DNA of 64,000 nt from Intestinicryptomonas porci (GCF_033971905.1 NZ_JALBUT010000007.1:95022-159021), one strand, 5' to 3'. Positions 1 to 8,617 are shown, counted from the stretch's first letter. Notes: generated from the sequence alone by a model not told the origin. Numbers and translations: made by a program.

Positions 1-551
1 ATGGGCATTGAAGTAAGCCACAAAACAAAAAGCCCCGCAAGAGCGGCCGATGCGTAAAATTCGCCCCTGAAAATAAACGGCTGGCGCGTAAGGCATATGT
101 CGCGCAAAAATCCCCCGCCGCAACCGGTTAAAACTCCCATCAAAACGGCGATTTCAACACTGCCCGAAGTCTCGATTCCAATCATGTACCCCTGCACCGC
201 GAAAAGCGAAAGCCCCACGGCGTCGAACCAGTTTACGATGTTTTCACGGCGCGCAAGCCGCTTGCCGAATATGTAAAAAACAAGAGATGTCAAAAAGCAA
301 ATGTTTAGCGAATACAAATATTTGTCGTGAAGCCAAAAGACGTTTCTGCCCAAAATAAGGTCGCGTACAGTTCCCCCGCCTATTCCCGCAACCGCTCCGA
401 CGATAAAGCACCCGATCGGGTCCAAATCCTTTTTCAATGCGGCGATGGCACCCGAAGCGGCAAATGCCACCAAGCCCAAAACTTCGATTGCAATTACAAT
501 GTTTTCGGGCTTTGCCGCAAGTTCGGCAATATCTTTTAGCGAAAAATCCAT
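1..551 (-). CDS. TRIC-type/UPF0126 membrane channel protein (3' end beyond left edge)
   Basis: I translated this frame by hand from the ATG at 551. It stays open for 183 codons and runs off the left edge. Two internal repeats are visible, each ending in a glycine-rich GGGxxRD motif: GIGGGTVRD at residues 56-64 and GCGGGFLRD at 143-151. Each is followed by hydrophobic segments. Duplicated GGGxxRD three-helix units are the hallmark of the UPF0126/YadS-YicG family, the bacterial relatives of trimeric intracellular cation (TRIC) channels. The product would be an inner-membrane K+/cation channel; its physiological role in bacteria is poorly defined. The family is usually a little over 200 residues, so only a short C-terminal part is missing. 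The gene is divergent from the regulator at 734. I am confident of the family and have no direct evidence for the substrate. Confidence 0.88.
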   Translation of the reverse strand, partial: MDFSLKDIAELAAKPENIVIAIEVLGLVAFAASGAIAALKKDLDPIGCFIVGAVAGIGGGTVRDLILGRNVFWLHDKYLYSLNICFLTSLVFYIFGKRLARRENIVNWFDAVGLSLFAVQGYMIGIETSGSVEIAVLMGVLTGCGGGFLRDICLTRQPFIFRGEFYASAALAGLFVLWLTSMP

Positions 552-649
552 CTCTATTTTTATTTGCCGAAATTAAACGCGATAAAAATAAAAAACACAA
601 TTTCAATCTTCATTTCCCGATGTTTTTTGGAAAAATGAAAGCCATATTA

Positions 650-700
650 AACTGTTATGCGTTTTTGCTTGCAATTTGGAACAGTACGACCATAACAGTT
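650..700. promoter_or_regulatory. possible operator: inverted repeat AACTGTTATG/CATAACAGTT with a third AACAGT half-site
   Basis: In the divergent intergenic region the 10-base arm AACTGTTATG (650-659) is perfectly inverted at 691-700 (CATAACAGTT), about 41 bases centre to centre. A third AACAGT lies between them at 680-685. Spaced, repeated half-sites next to a GntR/LacI-type regulator gene are the usual arrangement of an autoregulatory operator. Function is inferred. Confidence 0.45.
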
Positions 701-733
701 GTTTTTACACAAAAAACAAAAGTTTGACTTGAT

Positions 734-1750
734 ATGCTAAAAAAGCTTGCTTCTGAATTAAAAGTTTCGCACGTTCCAAAATCCAAATTCATTGAAAATT
801 TCATAATCGACATGATAAACGACGGAAAGCTGAAAAAAGGCTCAAAGCTTCCGTCAATAAACGAACTTGCAAACAGCTGCAAAATAGCCCGCGAAACCGT
901 AGTTAAAAGCTACAACCTCTTAAAGAGCAAAGGCTTGGTCGAATCAAGGCATGGCAAGGGCTTTATAGTGATAAAATCCAAATACAGGAAAGTCGCAAAC
1001 GTGTTCGTCCTTCTTGACGTGATGAGCAACGCCTACAAGGAGCAGCTCGTGCGCGGAATAAACGAAAATATCGGCGGGAAAGTCCAAATAACCTACAACG
1101 CCCACCGCTACAACGCCGAAGCCTTCATAAACTGCATTGAAAACGCTATCGGCAGGTTTGAATACTACGTCATTTTCGCGATGCGCGACAAGACCACCTT
1201 CAAATCGGTCTTAAAAATTCCGCAAAACAAGCTGATGCTTTTGGACGTCCCCGCAAACATCAAAGACTGCAACTGCGCCCAAATTTACCAAAATAGCGAC
1301 ACAAACTTCAAGCGCGCCCTCTCGGAAGCCCTTCCGCACCTTAAAAAGTACAAGAAGTTCTACATGGTTTTCGACCCCGCACACCACCACCCCGTTGAGC
1401 GTGTTGACGCCTTTAAAGATTTCTGCAATGAAAACAATTTCCATTGCGAAATTCTGCAGTCTTTCGACAAGTCAAAGCTCGAAAGGGAAACTTTCTGGAT
1501 GATAATGTCGGACATCCATTTGGTTGACCTTCTGCTTTTCGCAAAAGAATTAAATCTGAAAGTAAAGGACGATTTCGGCGTAATTACCTATGACGACACC
1601 CCGATGAAAAAAGTCGTGGCAGACGGAGTGGCGACAATTTCAATAGATTTTTACAACATGGGAAAACTTGTTGCAGAGCAGCTTCAAAATTGGAATCCGG
1701 AGCTTAAACTAACGGTGGATTCCATTTTCACAAGGCGTTCTACCGTATAA
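734..1750 (+). CDS. GntR-family regulator with LacI/periplasmic-binding-like sensor domain
   Basis: The 338-aa protein starts with a GntR winged helix-turn-helix (about residues 18-75: KLPSINELANSCKIARETVVKSYNLL split over helices 2 and 3, then the wing RHGKGFIVI). The rest looks like a periplasmic-binding-protein-like effector domain. Its end (DDFGVITYDDTP, then VATISIDFYNMGKLVAEQL) matches the last strand and helix of LacI/GalR sensors. This combination is known from AraR-type regulators and is common in Verrucomicrobiota and Lentisphaerota, where such proteins often control sugar use. No sugar gene is adjacent, so the effector cannot be named. The ATG at 734 gives a complete HTH; the upstream region lacks a strong Shine-Dalgarno sequence. 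Inverted AACTGTT half-sites lie 35-85 bases upstream and may be its operator. It ends just before a bidirectional terminator. Confidence 0.85.
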   Translation: MLKKLASELKVSHVPKSKFIENFIIDMINDGKLKKGSKLPSINELANSCKIARETVVKSYNLLKSKGLVESRHGKGFIVIKSKYRKVANVFVLLDVMSNAYKEQLVRGINENIGGKVQITYNAHRYNAEAFINCIENAIGRFEYYVIFAMRDKTTFKSVLKIPQNKLMLLDVPANIKDCNCAQIYQNSDTNFKRALSEALPHLKKYKKFYMVFDPAHHHPVERVDAFKDFCNENNFHCEILQSFDKSKLERETFWMIMSDIHLVDLLLFAKELNLKVKDDFGVITYDDTPMKKVVADGVATISIDFYNMGKLVAEQLQNWNPELKLTVDSIFTRRSTV

Positions 1751-1766
1751 AGTTTCGCATTCCTCC

Positions 1767-1810
1767 CAAAAAAAGGCGCACCTTAAAAAAGATGCGCCTT
1801 AAAAATTTTT
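1767..1810. terminator. bidirectional intrinsic terminator between the GntR regulator and skp
   Basis: The stem AAGGCGCA (1773-1780) pairs with TGCGCCTT (1793-1800). Six A precede it, giving a T run for minus-strand transcripts, and AAAAATTTTT follows it. It sits between two convergent stops (1750 and 1823). The same stem recurs at 43762-43788. Confidence 0.85.
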
Positions 1811-1822
1811 ACGCCACTGGGC

Positions 1823-2362
1823 TTATTTTGACGCGCCCGCATTCAAAGTCGCGATTACGTCTTCGGTTATGTCGGCAGTCGGCTTTGAGAAATACGCCGC
1901 GCTCTTTTCCAAAACGAAGTCCGCCTTCTTGTCAGCCGCGATTTTTTCGATTACTTTGACGATTTCCTTGCGGTGTTCGGCAATGACTTCCTTTTGCTGG
2001 TTTGCCAGTTTTTCCTGAGCCTGACGCTTGATTCCCGCCATTGACGCCTGGATTTGCTGGATTTCCTGCGCCTTGGGGGCGATTTCCTTATTTACGATTT
2101 CCTGTTTTGCGGCTTCGGCCAAAGCGGGATTCTTTAATTTTTCTTCGCTTTTTTTGGCTTCTTCAACCAATGCCTTCACCTTGTCGTCCATGGCTTTCAA
2201 TTCCGCGTTTGCGGAAGTGATTGCGGACTGGAACTGTTCCATTACAGTCTTTGTCTTGTAATAGTTCTTGTGAACTTGTGCGATATCCACAACAAAGATT
2301 GTGGTGTTTGCATAAAGCGCGGCAGAAGCTGCCAGCATTGCGATTGCTATTAGTTTTTTCAT
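1823..2362 (-). CDS. skp: OmpH/Skp-family periplasmic chaperone
   Basis: The 179-aa protein has a Sec signal peptide (MKKLIAIAMLAASAALYA, cleavage near residue 18). A short strand, TTIFVVDIAQVHKNY, follows, then a long helical region rich in K, E, A and Q (about 40-140) with the FVLEKSAAYF-type strand near the C terminus. This is the Skp/OmpH layout, in which helical tentacles hold unfolded outer-membrane proteins in the periplasm. The gene lies 41 bases downstream of bamA on the same strand, the usual neighbour of skp. A terminator follows it directly, so the lpxD/fabZ genes often found next to skp are absent here. Length is typical for the family. Confidence 0.9.
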   Translation of the reverse strand: MKKLIAIAMLAASAALYANTTIFVVDIAQVHKNYYKTKTVMEQFQSAITSANAELKAMDDKVKALVEEAKKSEEKLKNPALAEAAKQEIVNKEIAPKAQEIQQIQASMAGIKRQAQEKLANQQKEVIAEHRKEIVKVIEKIAADKKADFVLEKSAAYFSKPTADITEDVIATLNAGASK

Positions 2363-2403
2363 ATTTTTACCTTTTTTTAAGAAATTATCAATTATTATAA
2401 GAA

Positions 2404-4764
2404 TTAGAATACTGTACCAAACGAGAAATTAAATTGCAAGCCTTCATCGTTATATTTTCCCGTGGTGAGCGGCATGCCCAAATCTATTCTCATGGGCGCG
2501 CCCATAATCATGATTCTGAAACCTATGCCGAAGTCGTCGTTGTAGTCGCTTGCATTCCAGTCCCAAGAACTTGAATTAACGAAGCCCCAGTCGTAAAAGA
2601 CTGCAATTCTTAACTGCTCTATAATCTGGTATGAATATTCCAAAGAAAAATACGCAAAAGTGTTGCCGCCCTCTGGCTCGTCGGAAGGCTGTTCGATGGG
2701 ACCCACCCTGCGGTACTTGAAGCCGCGCATGTTGTACGCGCCGCCTAAGAAGTATCTTTCAAAGAAAGGAACTTCCTTGCCGTCGTAGCCGGTCACAGAC
2801 CCCGTGCGCCCTACGATTGAAAACACTTGATTGCCGTATTTGAAAATCGGCAGATTTCCGAAATATTTAGACATAGGAACCCACCAGCCGGCTCTCGCCT
2901 CTACGCGGTATAAATTTGTGTCGCCCTGCAACGGTCCGCCTGCGACCTGCTGCAAGAACTCAAAACGCGTGCCCGAAGTCGGCATCATGAGGTTGTCGCG
3001 AGCCTCGCGCAAAAAGCTCAATGATATTTGAGAAATGGAGCGGTTGCCCTCCTCTTTCTTTATTACCTGCGGGGCGTCTCTTGAAAGATCGTAAATTTTC
3101 ACGTTTTCAATGGTGTAGCCAAGGCGCGCTTCGACAAGCTCGAACAAATACTTTCTTATGTAGTGCGTCATACCCGTGCGAAGCTCTGAATAGTCATCGG
3201 AATAATATCCCGTGTCGGTGCGGTAAAGCTCAAAGCCGTAAGCCAAGTTGCGGTTGAAAACATACGGATTTTCAAAGCTGAGCGAAACCTGGTTTGCGTC
3301 AAAGCCCAAAGACGCCCTGAGTCTGAATTTCTGACCCGCGCCCTGAAACATGTTTTTGTAGTTTAAAATGTCGAAGTTGCTCTGCGAAAGCTCGGCAGTC
3401 ACGACAAAGCTTTCAACCGTGCTGAACCCCGCGCCAAAGACCACGTTGCCCGTGTGCCCCTCTTTAACGATTATGCGCAAATCCCTGCGCCCCGGAATGT
3501 TCGTGGCTTCGGGTTCGAGGCTCACTTCATCGAAAAACCTCGTGCTTTGCAGGCGCATTTCGGAGTCCTTCATCAAGTCCAAATAAAACACGTCGCCCGG
3601 AGCAAGAGCAAGCTCGCGCAAAATCACTTCGCTTTTGGTTTTGGTGTTGCCCTGAATGTTTATAGACTCCAAATAGAATTTTTCGCCCTCGTAAATTTCA
3701 ATTATGAGGTCGATTTCCCCCTTTTCCAAATTCGGGCGGCGCAATGCCCTGACATTGGTGTCGAGATAGCCGAACTGCCCGTAAAAGTTTTTAACCCAAT
3801 CCACGGAGCTGTCAACCAGAGCAGGAGAGAAGACGTCGCCCGGCTGAATGTCCAAGCCCTCGTTAAGCGTTTTTGAATCGAATAGCTTGTTGTTTTTGAA
3901 TGTTATTTTGCCCGCCTTGTACTGCTTGCCCTCATCGACGGCTATAACGATGTCCATATCGCCGGGGTTGGAGGCGTCGGGAAATTCAAAGCGCACTTTG
4001 GAATCGTCGATTTTTACGTCCAAAAAGCCGTTGTTGCGGTAGTGCTGTTTTAACAAATTTATGTCGTTTTGAAAATCGTCGTTGTTGAACCTGCCCGCGT
4101 CCGTAAGATAAGATATGAGCCAAATCCAAGTCGAAGTTTTCATTTGGTCTTCAAGCTCGCTGCCGCTTATGTGCGCGTTGCCTTCAAAGCGGATATTCTG
4201 TATTTTTATGTCTTCGCCCTCGTCGATGTTAAACACGACAACGCCAATCCCCGCTTCGTCGTTTCGGCGAATTTCGGCATTTGCCTTGGCGAACGCATAA
4301 CCCTTTTTGCGGTAAAATTCGACAATCTTGTCGGAATCCCTCGAAATGCGCCTGTCGTCCAAGACGCCGCCCGCCTCGCTTGTTATCTGCTCGATTATGC
4401 GCGAATTTGAGTAGCTTTTGTTGCCGCGCAAAACAATTTGGGAAATGCGGTATTTGGGCCTTACATTCAAAACCAAATCGAGATTGCCGAATGAATTTAA
4501 ATTGCGCTTAACCTCAACTGCATCGTACAAATCCGTATCGTAGAGGGATTTTATTGAAAGATCCAAAGAATGCTGGTCGAACGGCTGCCCAGAACGCAGT
4601 TTTATGTGCGACAAAACGGCGTCCTTTGAAACATACTGGGGCCCTGAAATTTCAACGGCAATGTTCCCCACCGTCATATTCTGCCCGTACTGGGCGAAAA
4701 GTTCAGCGGTGAAAAACGGCACAAACGCCGCCACCAAAATAAAATACTTTCTAATAAACATCAT
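2404..4764 (-). CDS. bamA: outer-membrane protein assembly factor BamA
   Basis: The 786-aa protein begins with a signal peptide (residues 1 to about 25, ending ELFAQ). Several POTRA repeats follow (about 30-430; for example KIQNIRFEGNAHISG, GKITFKNNKLFDS and LESINIQGNTKTKSE, each with the short GN turn). The C-terminal half is an Omp85 barrel with the conserved RGF motif (YNMRGFKYRRVG, near residue 680) and a terminal aromatic residue (FGTVF). BamA folds and inserts beta-barrel proteins into the outer membrane; the POTRA domains bind substrates and partner lipoproteins. The start codon (ATGATG at 4764) lies inside the last codons of dnaB, a 14-base overlap, so the two are probably translated from one message. 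skp follows. No BamB-E gene is visible in the window. Confidence 0.96.
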   Translation of the reverse strand: MMFIRKYFILVAAFVPFFTAELFAQYGQNMTVGNIAVEISGPQYVSKDAVLSHIKLRSGQPFDQHSLDLSIKSLYDTDLYDAVEVKRNLNSFGNLDLVLNVRPKYRISQIVLRGNKSYSNSRIIEQITSEAGGVLDDRRISRDSDKIVEFYRKKGYAFAKANAEIRRNDEAGIGVVVFNIDEGEDIKIQNIRFEGNAHISGSELEDQMKTSTWIWLISYLTDAGRFNNDDFQNDINLLKQHYRNNGFLDVKIDDSKVRFEFPDASNPGDMDIVIAVDEGKQYKAGKITFKNNKLFDSKTLNEGLDIQPGDVFSPALVDSSVDWVKNFYGQFGYLDTNVRALRRPNLEKGEIDLIIEIYEGEKFYLESINIQGNTKTKSEVILRELALAPGDVFYLDLMKDSEMRLQSTRFFDEVSLEPEATNIPGRRDLRIIVKEGHTGNVVFGAGFSTVESFVVTAELSQSNFDILNYKNMFQGAGQKFRLRASLGFDANQVSLSFENPYVFNRNLAYGFELYRTDTGYYSDDYSELRTGMTHYIRKYLFELVEARLGYTIENVKIYDLSRDAPQVIKKEEGNRSISQISLSFLREARDNLMMPTSGTRFEFLQQVAGGPLQGDTNLYRVEARAGWWVPMSKYFGNLPIFKYGNQVFSIVGRTGSVTGYDGKEVPFFERYFLGGAYNMRGFKYRRVGPIEQPSDEPEGGNTFAYFSLEYSYQIIEQLRIAVFYDWGFVNSSSWDWNASDYNDDFGIGFRIMIMGAPMRIDLGMPLTTGKYNDEGLQFNFSFGTVF

Positions 4765-6205
4765 CGTGTTTTTGGTAATTTTGATATTTTGTTATATCGC
4801 GGTTGAATAGCAGAGTAATATCTCCCGTCGGGCCGCTGCGCTGTTTTGCAATAATGAGCTTTACGAGCTTGTTGCTGTTGTTTGAAGCAACAGTGCCGTC
4901 AACATCCTGCTTTGAAGCCTCTTTGGAAGTAAGCCAGTTCAAAAGCAAAATGACGTCCGCGTCCTGCTCTATCGCGCCCGATTCGCGCAAGTCGCTCGCG
5001 CGCGGATCGCGGTTTTCCTTTTCGGTTGAACGGTTTAGCTGGGCAAGCACGATTACGGGAACATCAAGCTCCTTTGCCATGGCCTTCATGCCTCTTGACA
5101 TTTCGGCAATCTGCTGTTCGCGTGGAATGCGGCTATCAATCGGCTTTAAAAGCTGCAAATAGTCAAGCACGATTAAGCCGATGTTGTGCTGCTGCTTCAG
5201 CCTTCGAGCCTTTGCGCGGATTTCAAGAATGTTGATGTCGGCGGAATCGTCTATCCAAAGGGGGGCGTCGCGCAACTCCTTGCCCGCCGAAACAATGTCG
5301 TTTACCTGTATGTTTTGAACCCTGCCGTTTCGCAAAAGGAACTGGTTTATGTTTCCGCGAGAGCAAAGCATGCGCATCAAAAGCTGCTCGGTTGACATTT
5401 CAAGAGAAAAGACAAGCGTCGGAACAGGAGCTCTCTTGTTAAACACCGCATTTTCAGCGATGTTCAAAGCGATGGAAGTTTTGCCCGTGCCGGGACGCCC
5501 CGCAACCACTATCATCTCTCCGCCATGCAAGCCCCTTGTCAACTTGTCAAGCTCCGTAAAGCCCGTAGGAATTCCCATTATGTCGCCGCGGCTTTCGATG
5601 ATTTTTTTAACCATAGACATCGCGGAGTCGATTTTTTCGCTGACTTTCTGCGCCGAATCCGAAATTCTGTCCTGACTTATGCCTAAAATCTTGCCCTCGA
5701 CTTTTTCCAAAAACACGTCGAGAGAATCGGTGTTTGAATTGGCGTTTTCGATTGTATCATAGCAGGTCAAAATCAATGTGCGCAAAAAATATTTTTCGCG
5801 GACTATTTTAAGCCACTGCTTGAAATGCGCGTAGGTCTCAATTCTGCCCGCAATTTCGTTTATTTTTTGTATTCCGCCCACGTTTTCAAGCTCGCCCATT
5901 GATTCAAGCTTGTCGGTCAAAACAATTTCGTCAATCGGCTTGCTTTCATTGTGAAGAGCTACGAGAGCTTTGTAAATTTTACGGTGGGCAGCTACATAAA
6001 AATAATTTTCATTCAGCTTCGACTCTATGCAGACATTCAAAACTTCGCGGCTTTTGTCAATTATCATGCTTGCCAACAAGCCCTGCTCGGCGTCGATATT
6101 GTTTGGCAACTCCCTGCCCAAGAGAACTTCCGCGCGCTTCTTTTCCGTATTTTGCGCCGCGCTTTTGCGCGAAGTTCCTACTTTTTTGGGTGAAAAATCT
6201 TCCAT
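4751..6205 (-). CDS. dnaB: replicative DNA helicase DnaB
   Basis: This is the 484-aa hexameric helicase that unwinds DNA at the replication fork. The N-terminal helical domain is visible (PNNIDAEQGLLASMI near residue 35). The RecA-like ATPase carries Walker A (GRPGTGKTS, about residue 235), the H1a-type FSLEMS segment, Walker B LIVLDYLQLL, and the arginine-containing C-terminal part IIAKQRSGPTGDI. No intein or frameshift interrupts it. The ATG at 6205 follows an AT-rich leader without a clear Shine-Dalgarno sequence; a candidate promoter is 24-51 bases upstream. The last 14 bases overlap bamA. In many bacteria dnaB follows rplI, as it does here after a terminator and a gap of about 400 bases. 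Confidence 0.97.
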   Translation of the reverse strand: MEDFSPKKVGTSRKSAAQNTEKKRAEVLLGRELPNNIDAEQGLLASMIIDKSREVLNVCIESKLNENYFYVAAHRKIYKALVALHNESKPIDEIVLTDKLESMGELENVGGIQKINEIAGRIETYAHFKQWLKIVREKYFLRTLILTCYDTIENANSNTDSLDVFLEKVEGKILGISQDRISDSAQKVSEKIDSAMSMVKKIIESRGDIMGIPTGFTELDKLTRGLHGGEMIVVAGRPGTGKTSIALNIAENAVFNKRAPVPTLVFSLEMSTEQLLMRMLCSRGNINQFLLRNGRVQNIQVNDIVSAGKELRDAPLWIDDSADINILEIRAKARRLKQQHNIGLIVLDYLQLLKPIDSRIPREQQIAEMSRGMKAMAKELDVPVIVLAQLNRSTEKENRDPRASDLRESGAIEQDADVILLLNWLTSKEASKQDVDGTVASNNSNKLVKLIIAKQRSGPTGDITLLFNRDITKYQNYQKHDDVY

Positions 6206-6228
6206 CTTATTTTTTTATTAAAGGATTT

Positions 6229-6256
6229 GTTATAAACACTTTTGGGGAAGGCTCAA
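6229..6256 (-). promoter_or_regulatory. candidate sigma-70-type promoter for dnaB-bamA-skp
   Basis: On the minus strand TTGAGC (6251-6256) and TATAAC (6229-6234) are separated by 16 bases, with the dnaB ATG 23 bases further on. Position and spacing fit; the match was made by eye. Confidence 0.45.
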
Positions 6257-6536
6257 CTATAAAATAAACAAGTAAAAAAAATTTTGCAAAAACGAATAAA
6301 ATTCTTGCAAAAACCTAAAAATCAAGAGAGCTGCAATAGACAAATGAGCAAAATCCACATATTGCCGTTTATTTAAGAGACAGTGCGTTGCAAAAGCAAT
6401 AGATAAGACGCAAAGTTTCTTGCAAACAATATTCCGAACACCCAAAACGCAAAAAAAAATGAAAACAAAAATTAATAATACCTCAAAATAAAAAACGAAC
6501 ACCCAAACGCAACAAAAGCCATCTTTGCTCAGCCAT
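6257..6536. other. AT-rich intergenic stretch between dnaB and rplI, no supported gene
   Basis: The roughly 410-base gap between rplI and dnaB holds the rplI terminator at its far end and the dnaB promoter candidate at its near end. An 81-codon open frame (6257-6502, minus) is hydrophobic and Phe/Leu-rich in a way typical of translated AT-rich DNA. It has no motif and no ribosome-binding site, and I do not support it as a gene. Confidence 0.5.
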
Positions 6537-6574
6537 AAAAAAACGCGCCCCCCTCAAAAATGCGGGAGACGCGC
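6537..6574 (-). terminator. intrinsic terminator after rpsF-ssb-rplI
   Basis: On the minus strand an imperfect GC-rich hairpin (GCGCGTCTCCC, then GGGGGGCGCG) is followed by seven T. It lies about 40 bases after the rplI stop. Confidence 0.75.
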
Positions 6575-6616
6575 AAAATATACAAAAAAACAATTCTAAT
6601 TTTTGCAAAAGCAAAA

Positions 6617-7081
6617 TTATTCTTCAATCGGATTTTCGGAAACAACTTCAAAGTTGAAGTCAACCTTAATATCCTTGTGAAGCCTGATTGAAGCAACGTG
6701 CTTGCCCAATTCCTTGACAGCCTGCAAATGAATTTGCTTCTTGGAAATGGAAACGCCTTCCGCTTCGAGACGGTTTATAATGTCCTGAGCCGTGACGGAA
6801 CCGAACATTTTGCCGCCTTCGCCGGTCTTAACCGCGATTGCCAAAGAGATTTCCGCCAAACGAGCCGCGATTTTTTCAGCTTCGCTGCGTTCGTTTGCCT
6901 CGCGGATTTCGCGAGCCTTGATTAAAGCTTCAATCTGCTTTTTATTCGCACGATTTACAGGGATAGCAATTTTCTGCGGGAACAAGAAATTTCTTGCATA
7001 ACCTGCCTTAACCGAAACCTGTTCGCCTTCGCCACCGAGACGTTCCACAGGCTTTACCAACAATACATCTGTATGTGCCAT
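6617..7081 (-). CDS. rplI: 50S ribosomal protein L9
   Basis: The 154-aa protein has the L9 N-terminal domain with the family signature (G-x2-EQVSVKAGYARNFLFP, residues 17-35), the long connecting helix (about 45-80), and the C-terminal RNA-binding domain (GKMFGSVTAQDI through to the end). L9 binds 23S rRNA near the L1 stalk and influences translational fidelity. It is the last gene of an rpsF-ssb-rplI cluster, a gene order kept in many bacteria, although rpsR, often found between ssb and rplI, is missing here. A terminator follows about 40 bases downstream. Length is normal. Confidence 0.97.
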   Translation of the reverse strand: MAHTDVLLVKPVERLGGEGEQVSVKAGYARNFLFPQKIAIPVNRANKKQIEALIKAREIREANERSEAEKIAARLAEISLAIAVKTGEGGKMFGSVTAQDIINRLEAEGVSISKKQIHLQAVKELGKHVASIRLHKDIKVDFNFEVVSENPIEE

Positions 7082-7115
7082 AATTATTCCTTATATCTTA
7101 AAATTAACCTAAAAA

Positions 7116-7577
7116 TCAAAACGGTACGTCGTCGTCTTCCAAATCGTCAACCCTTTCAGGAGCCTTGCCGCGCGGAGCGGGGCTTGTGCGCTTGTAAGAG
7201 TTGCCGCTTGAAGACTGGTCGAAATCCGACCCCGAATCGCGAGAGCTTCCGCCAACAAATTCAAACCTGTCGAGAACTACAACAAGCTTGCTGCGGGATT
7301 TCCCCGTTTCCTTGTCGTCCCAAGTATCCTGGCGCAGACGCCCTTCCAAAAGAATGGGCTTGCCTTTTGAAAAATACTTGCCGATGTTTTCCGCCGTTCT
7401 TCCGAAAGAATCGACTTCGATAAAGCAGGTTTCCTCGCGCAAATTGCCGTCTTGACCATTATACGAACGGTTCACCGCAATGGAAAAACGGCAAACAGAA
7501 GTACCGCTTTGCGTCTGCCGAAGCTCGGGATCCCTCGTGAGATTGCCCATTAAAATGACTTTGTTAAAAGACGCCAT
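7116..7577 (-). CDS. ssb: single-stranded DNA-binding protein
   Basis: The 153-aa protein has the OB fold of SSB in residues 1-105 (MASFNKVILMGNLTRDPE, VCRFSIAVNR, FIEVDSFGRTAENIGKYF, LEGRLRQDTWDD). A Ser/Gly-rich disordered linker follows, and the tail is acidic and ends DDLEDDDVPF. The acidic DDDVPF tip is the docking peptide that recruits replication and repair proteins. SSB coats single-stranded DNA as a tetramer. The gene sits between rpsF and rplI, with 34- and 25-base gaps, in the classical S6-SSB-L9 arrangement. Confidence 0.97.
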   Translation of the reverse strand: MASFNKVILMGNLTRDPELRQTQSGTSVCRFSIAVNRSYNGQDGNLREETCFIEVDSFGRTAENIGKYFSKGKPILLEGRLRQDTWDDKETGKSRSKLVVVLDRFEFVGGSSRDSGSDFDQSSSGNSYKRTSPAPRGKAPERVDDLEDDDVPF

Positions 7578-7602
7578 ATCGGGAACCTTTCGCCTAAATC
7601 AA

Positions 7603-7893
7603 TTATTCAGCCAAAACGATAAGACGGTTTACAGTCTTGTCGCGGCTCAATTTTTCCTTAATTTGAGACGCGGAGTTGGACGGGCCTTCAAATTCCACGC
7701 AAACATAAACTCCGCTTACGAACTTGCGGTCCGGAGTGCGGACGAATTCCTTTACGCCGAGATTTTCGGTTTTTTCAACCTTACCGCCAATCGCAGTAAC
7801 GATGCCCGTTAACTTTTCAATCAATGTATCGACAGATTGGTCATAGCCTCTTGTATCGAGTACAAATGTTGCCTTGTATTTTTTATTATCCAT
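7603..7893 (-). CDS. rpsF: 30S ribosomal protein S6
   Basis: The 96-aa protein matches S6: an N-terminal strand (YKATFVLDTRGYDQS), a helix covering VDTLIEKLTGIVTAIGG, a KTENLGVKEF strand, then a YVCVEFEGPS strand and the closing helix. S6 pairs with S18 on the 30S platform. It heads the rpsF-ssb-rplI cluster; the S18 gene is not in this cluster, which is unusual but seen in other lineages. A promoter-like TTGCCG/TATAGT pair lies upstream. Length is typical for a bacterial S6 without a C-terminal extension. Confidence 0.93.
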   Translation of the reverse strand: MDNKKYKATFVLDTRGYDQSVDTLIEKLTGIVTAIGGKVEKTENLGVKEFVRTPDRKFVSGVYVCVEFEGPSNSASQIKEKLSRDKTVNRLIVLAE

Positions 7894-7921
7894 ATTGATG
7901 TTTTTAAATAAATTTTACTTT

Positions 7922-7951
7922 ACTATAAAAAGAGAGCCGCGAAATCGGCAA
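7922..7951 (-). promoter_or_regulatory. candidate promoter for rpsF-ssb-rplI
   Basis: On the minus strand TTGCCG (7946-7951) and TATAGT (7922-7927) are 18 bases apart, about 30 bases before the rpsF ATG. Assigned by eye. Confidence 0.4.
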
Positions 7952-7979
7952 GCATTTTTTGCAATATTTTTACCAACCA

Positions 7980-8552
7980 TCATTTTCTGTTAAAAGCGTT
8001 CTGCGCCGCGACCAAGCCTTTTGAGCATATCATCTCAAAAGCGTCTTTCAGCTTGGGAAGAGAGGCTTCGAACGAGGCTTTTTCATCGTCCGAAAGACCG
8101 CCCAATACATAATCCGCCAAATCCATTTCCTTGAAGGTTTTGCCACCGAGACCTATGCGCACGCGGGCAAAAGAATTGCCGCAACGGGCGATTATGTTTT
8201 CGACGCCGTTATGCCCTCCCGAAGAGCCGCCTTCGGAAATTTTGAAAGAGCCTCTTTGAATTGTAATGTCGTCGTAAAAAACGATTGTCTCGGAAATATC
8301 GATTTTAAGGAAGCGCAATATGTTTGCAATATTTACGCCGCTTTCATTCATATACCCCTGGGCCGCCGCAAAAACGACATCCTTTCCGCAAACATTCGCC
8401 TTGCTTAAATACGCCGCGCAATATTTGTTCAAAGAAAACTTGGCTTGATACATGCCCGCAATGCGCCCCAGCGCCGCCATTCCGACATTGTGGCGCGTGC
8501 CTTCATATCGGGACGGCGAATTTCCAAGACCCACTGCAAGTCTGAAAGCCAT
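7980..8552 (-). CDS. pth: peptidyl-tRNA hydrolase
   Basis: The 190-aa enzyme cleaves the ester bond of peptidyl-tRNAs that fall off the ribosome. The N-terminal signature LAVGLGNSPSRYEGTRHNVGM (residues 5-25) contains the substrate-binding Asn and the catalytic His (HNVG). The mid-chain YMNESG and the GGSSGGHNGVENI loop (about 110-122) are also characteristic, as is RVRIGLGG after it. It is flanked by rplY upstream (65-base gap) and rpsF downstream; rplY-pth is a very common bacterial pair. Length is normal and the start is fixed by the conserved N terminus. Confidence 0.96.
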   Translation of the reverse strand: MAFRLAVGLGNSPSRYEGTRHNVGMAALGRIAGMYQAKFSLNKYCAAYLSKANVCGKDVVFAAAQGYMNESGVNIANILRFLKIDISETIVFYDDITIQRGSFKISEGGSSGGHNGVENIIARCGNSFARVRIGLGGKTFKEMDLADYVLGGLSDDEKASFEASLPKLKDAFEMICSKGLVAAQNAFNRK

Positions 8553-8617
8553 TTCTAAGAAAAAGACCGTTGATAAACTTTAAAGAGCAAAAAATTGCGA
8601 GCTTATCCGCAATGGCA

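Noticed and set aside
244..606. 120-codon minus-strand frame near the left edge
   Set aside because: Overlaps the TRIC-type gene in another frame; the Cys/Arg-rich product is a shadow of the true frame.
6257..6502. 81-codon hydrophobic frame on the minus strand between dnaB and rplI
   Set aside because: The Phe/Leu/Ile-rich sequence is what AT-rich non-coding DNA gives when translated; no ribosome-binding site or motif.
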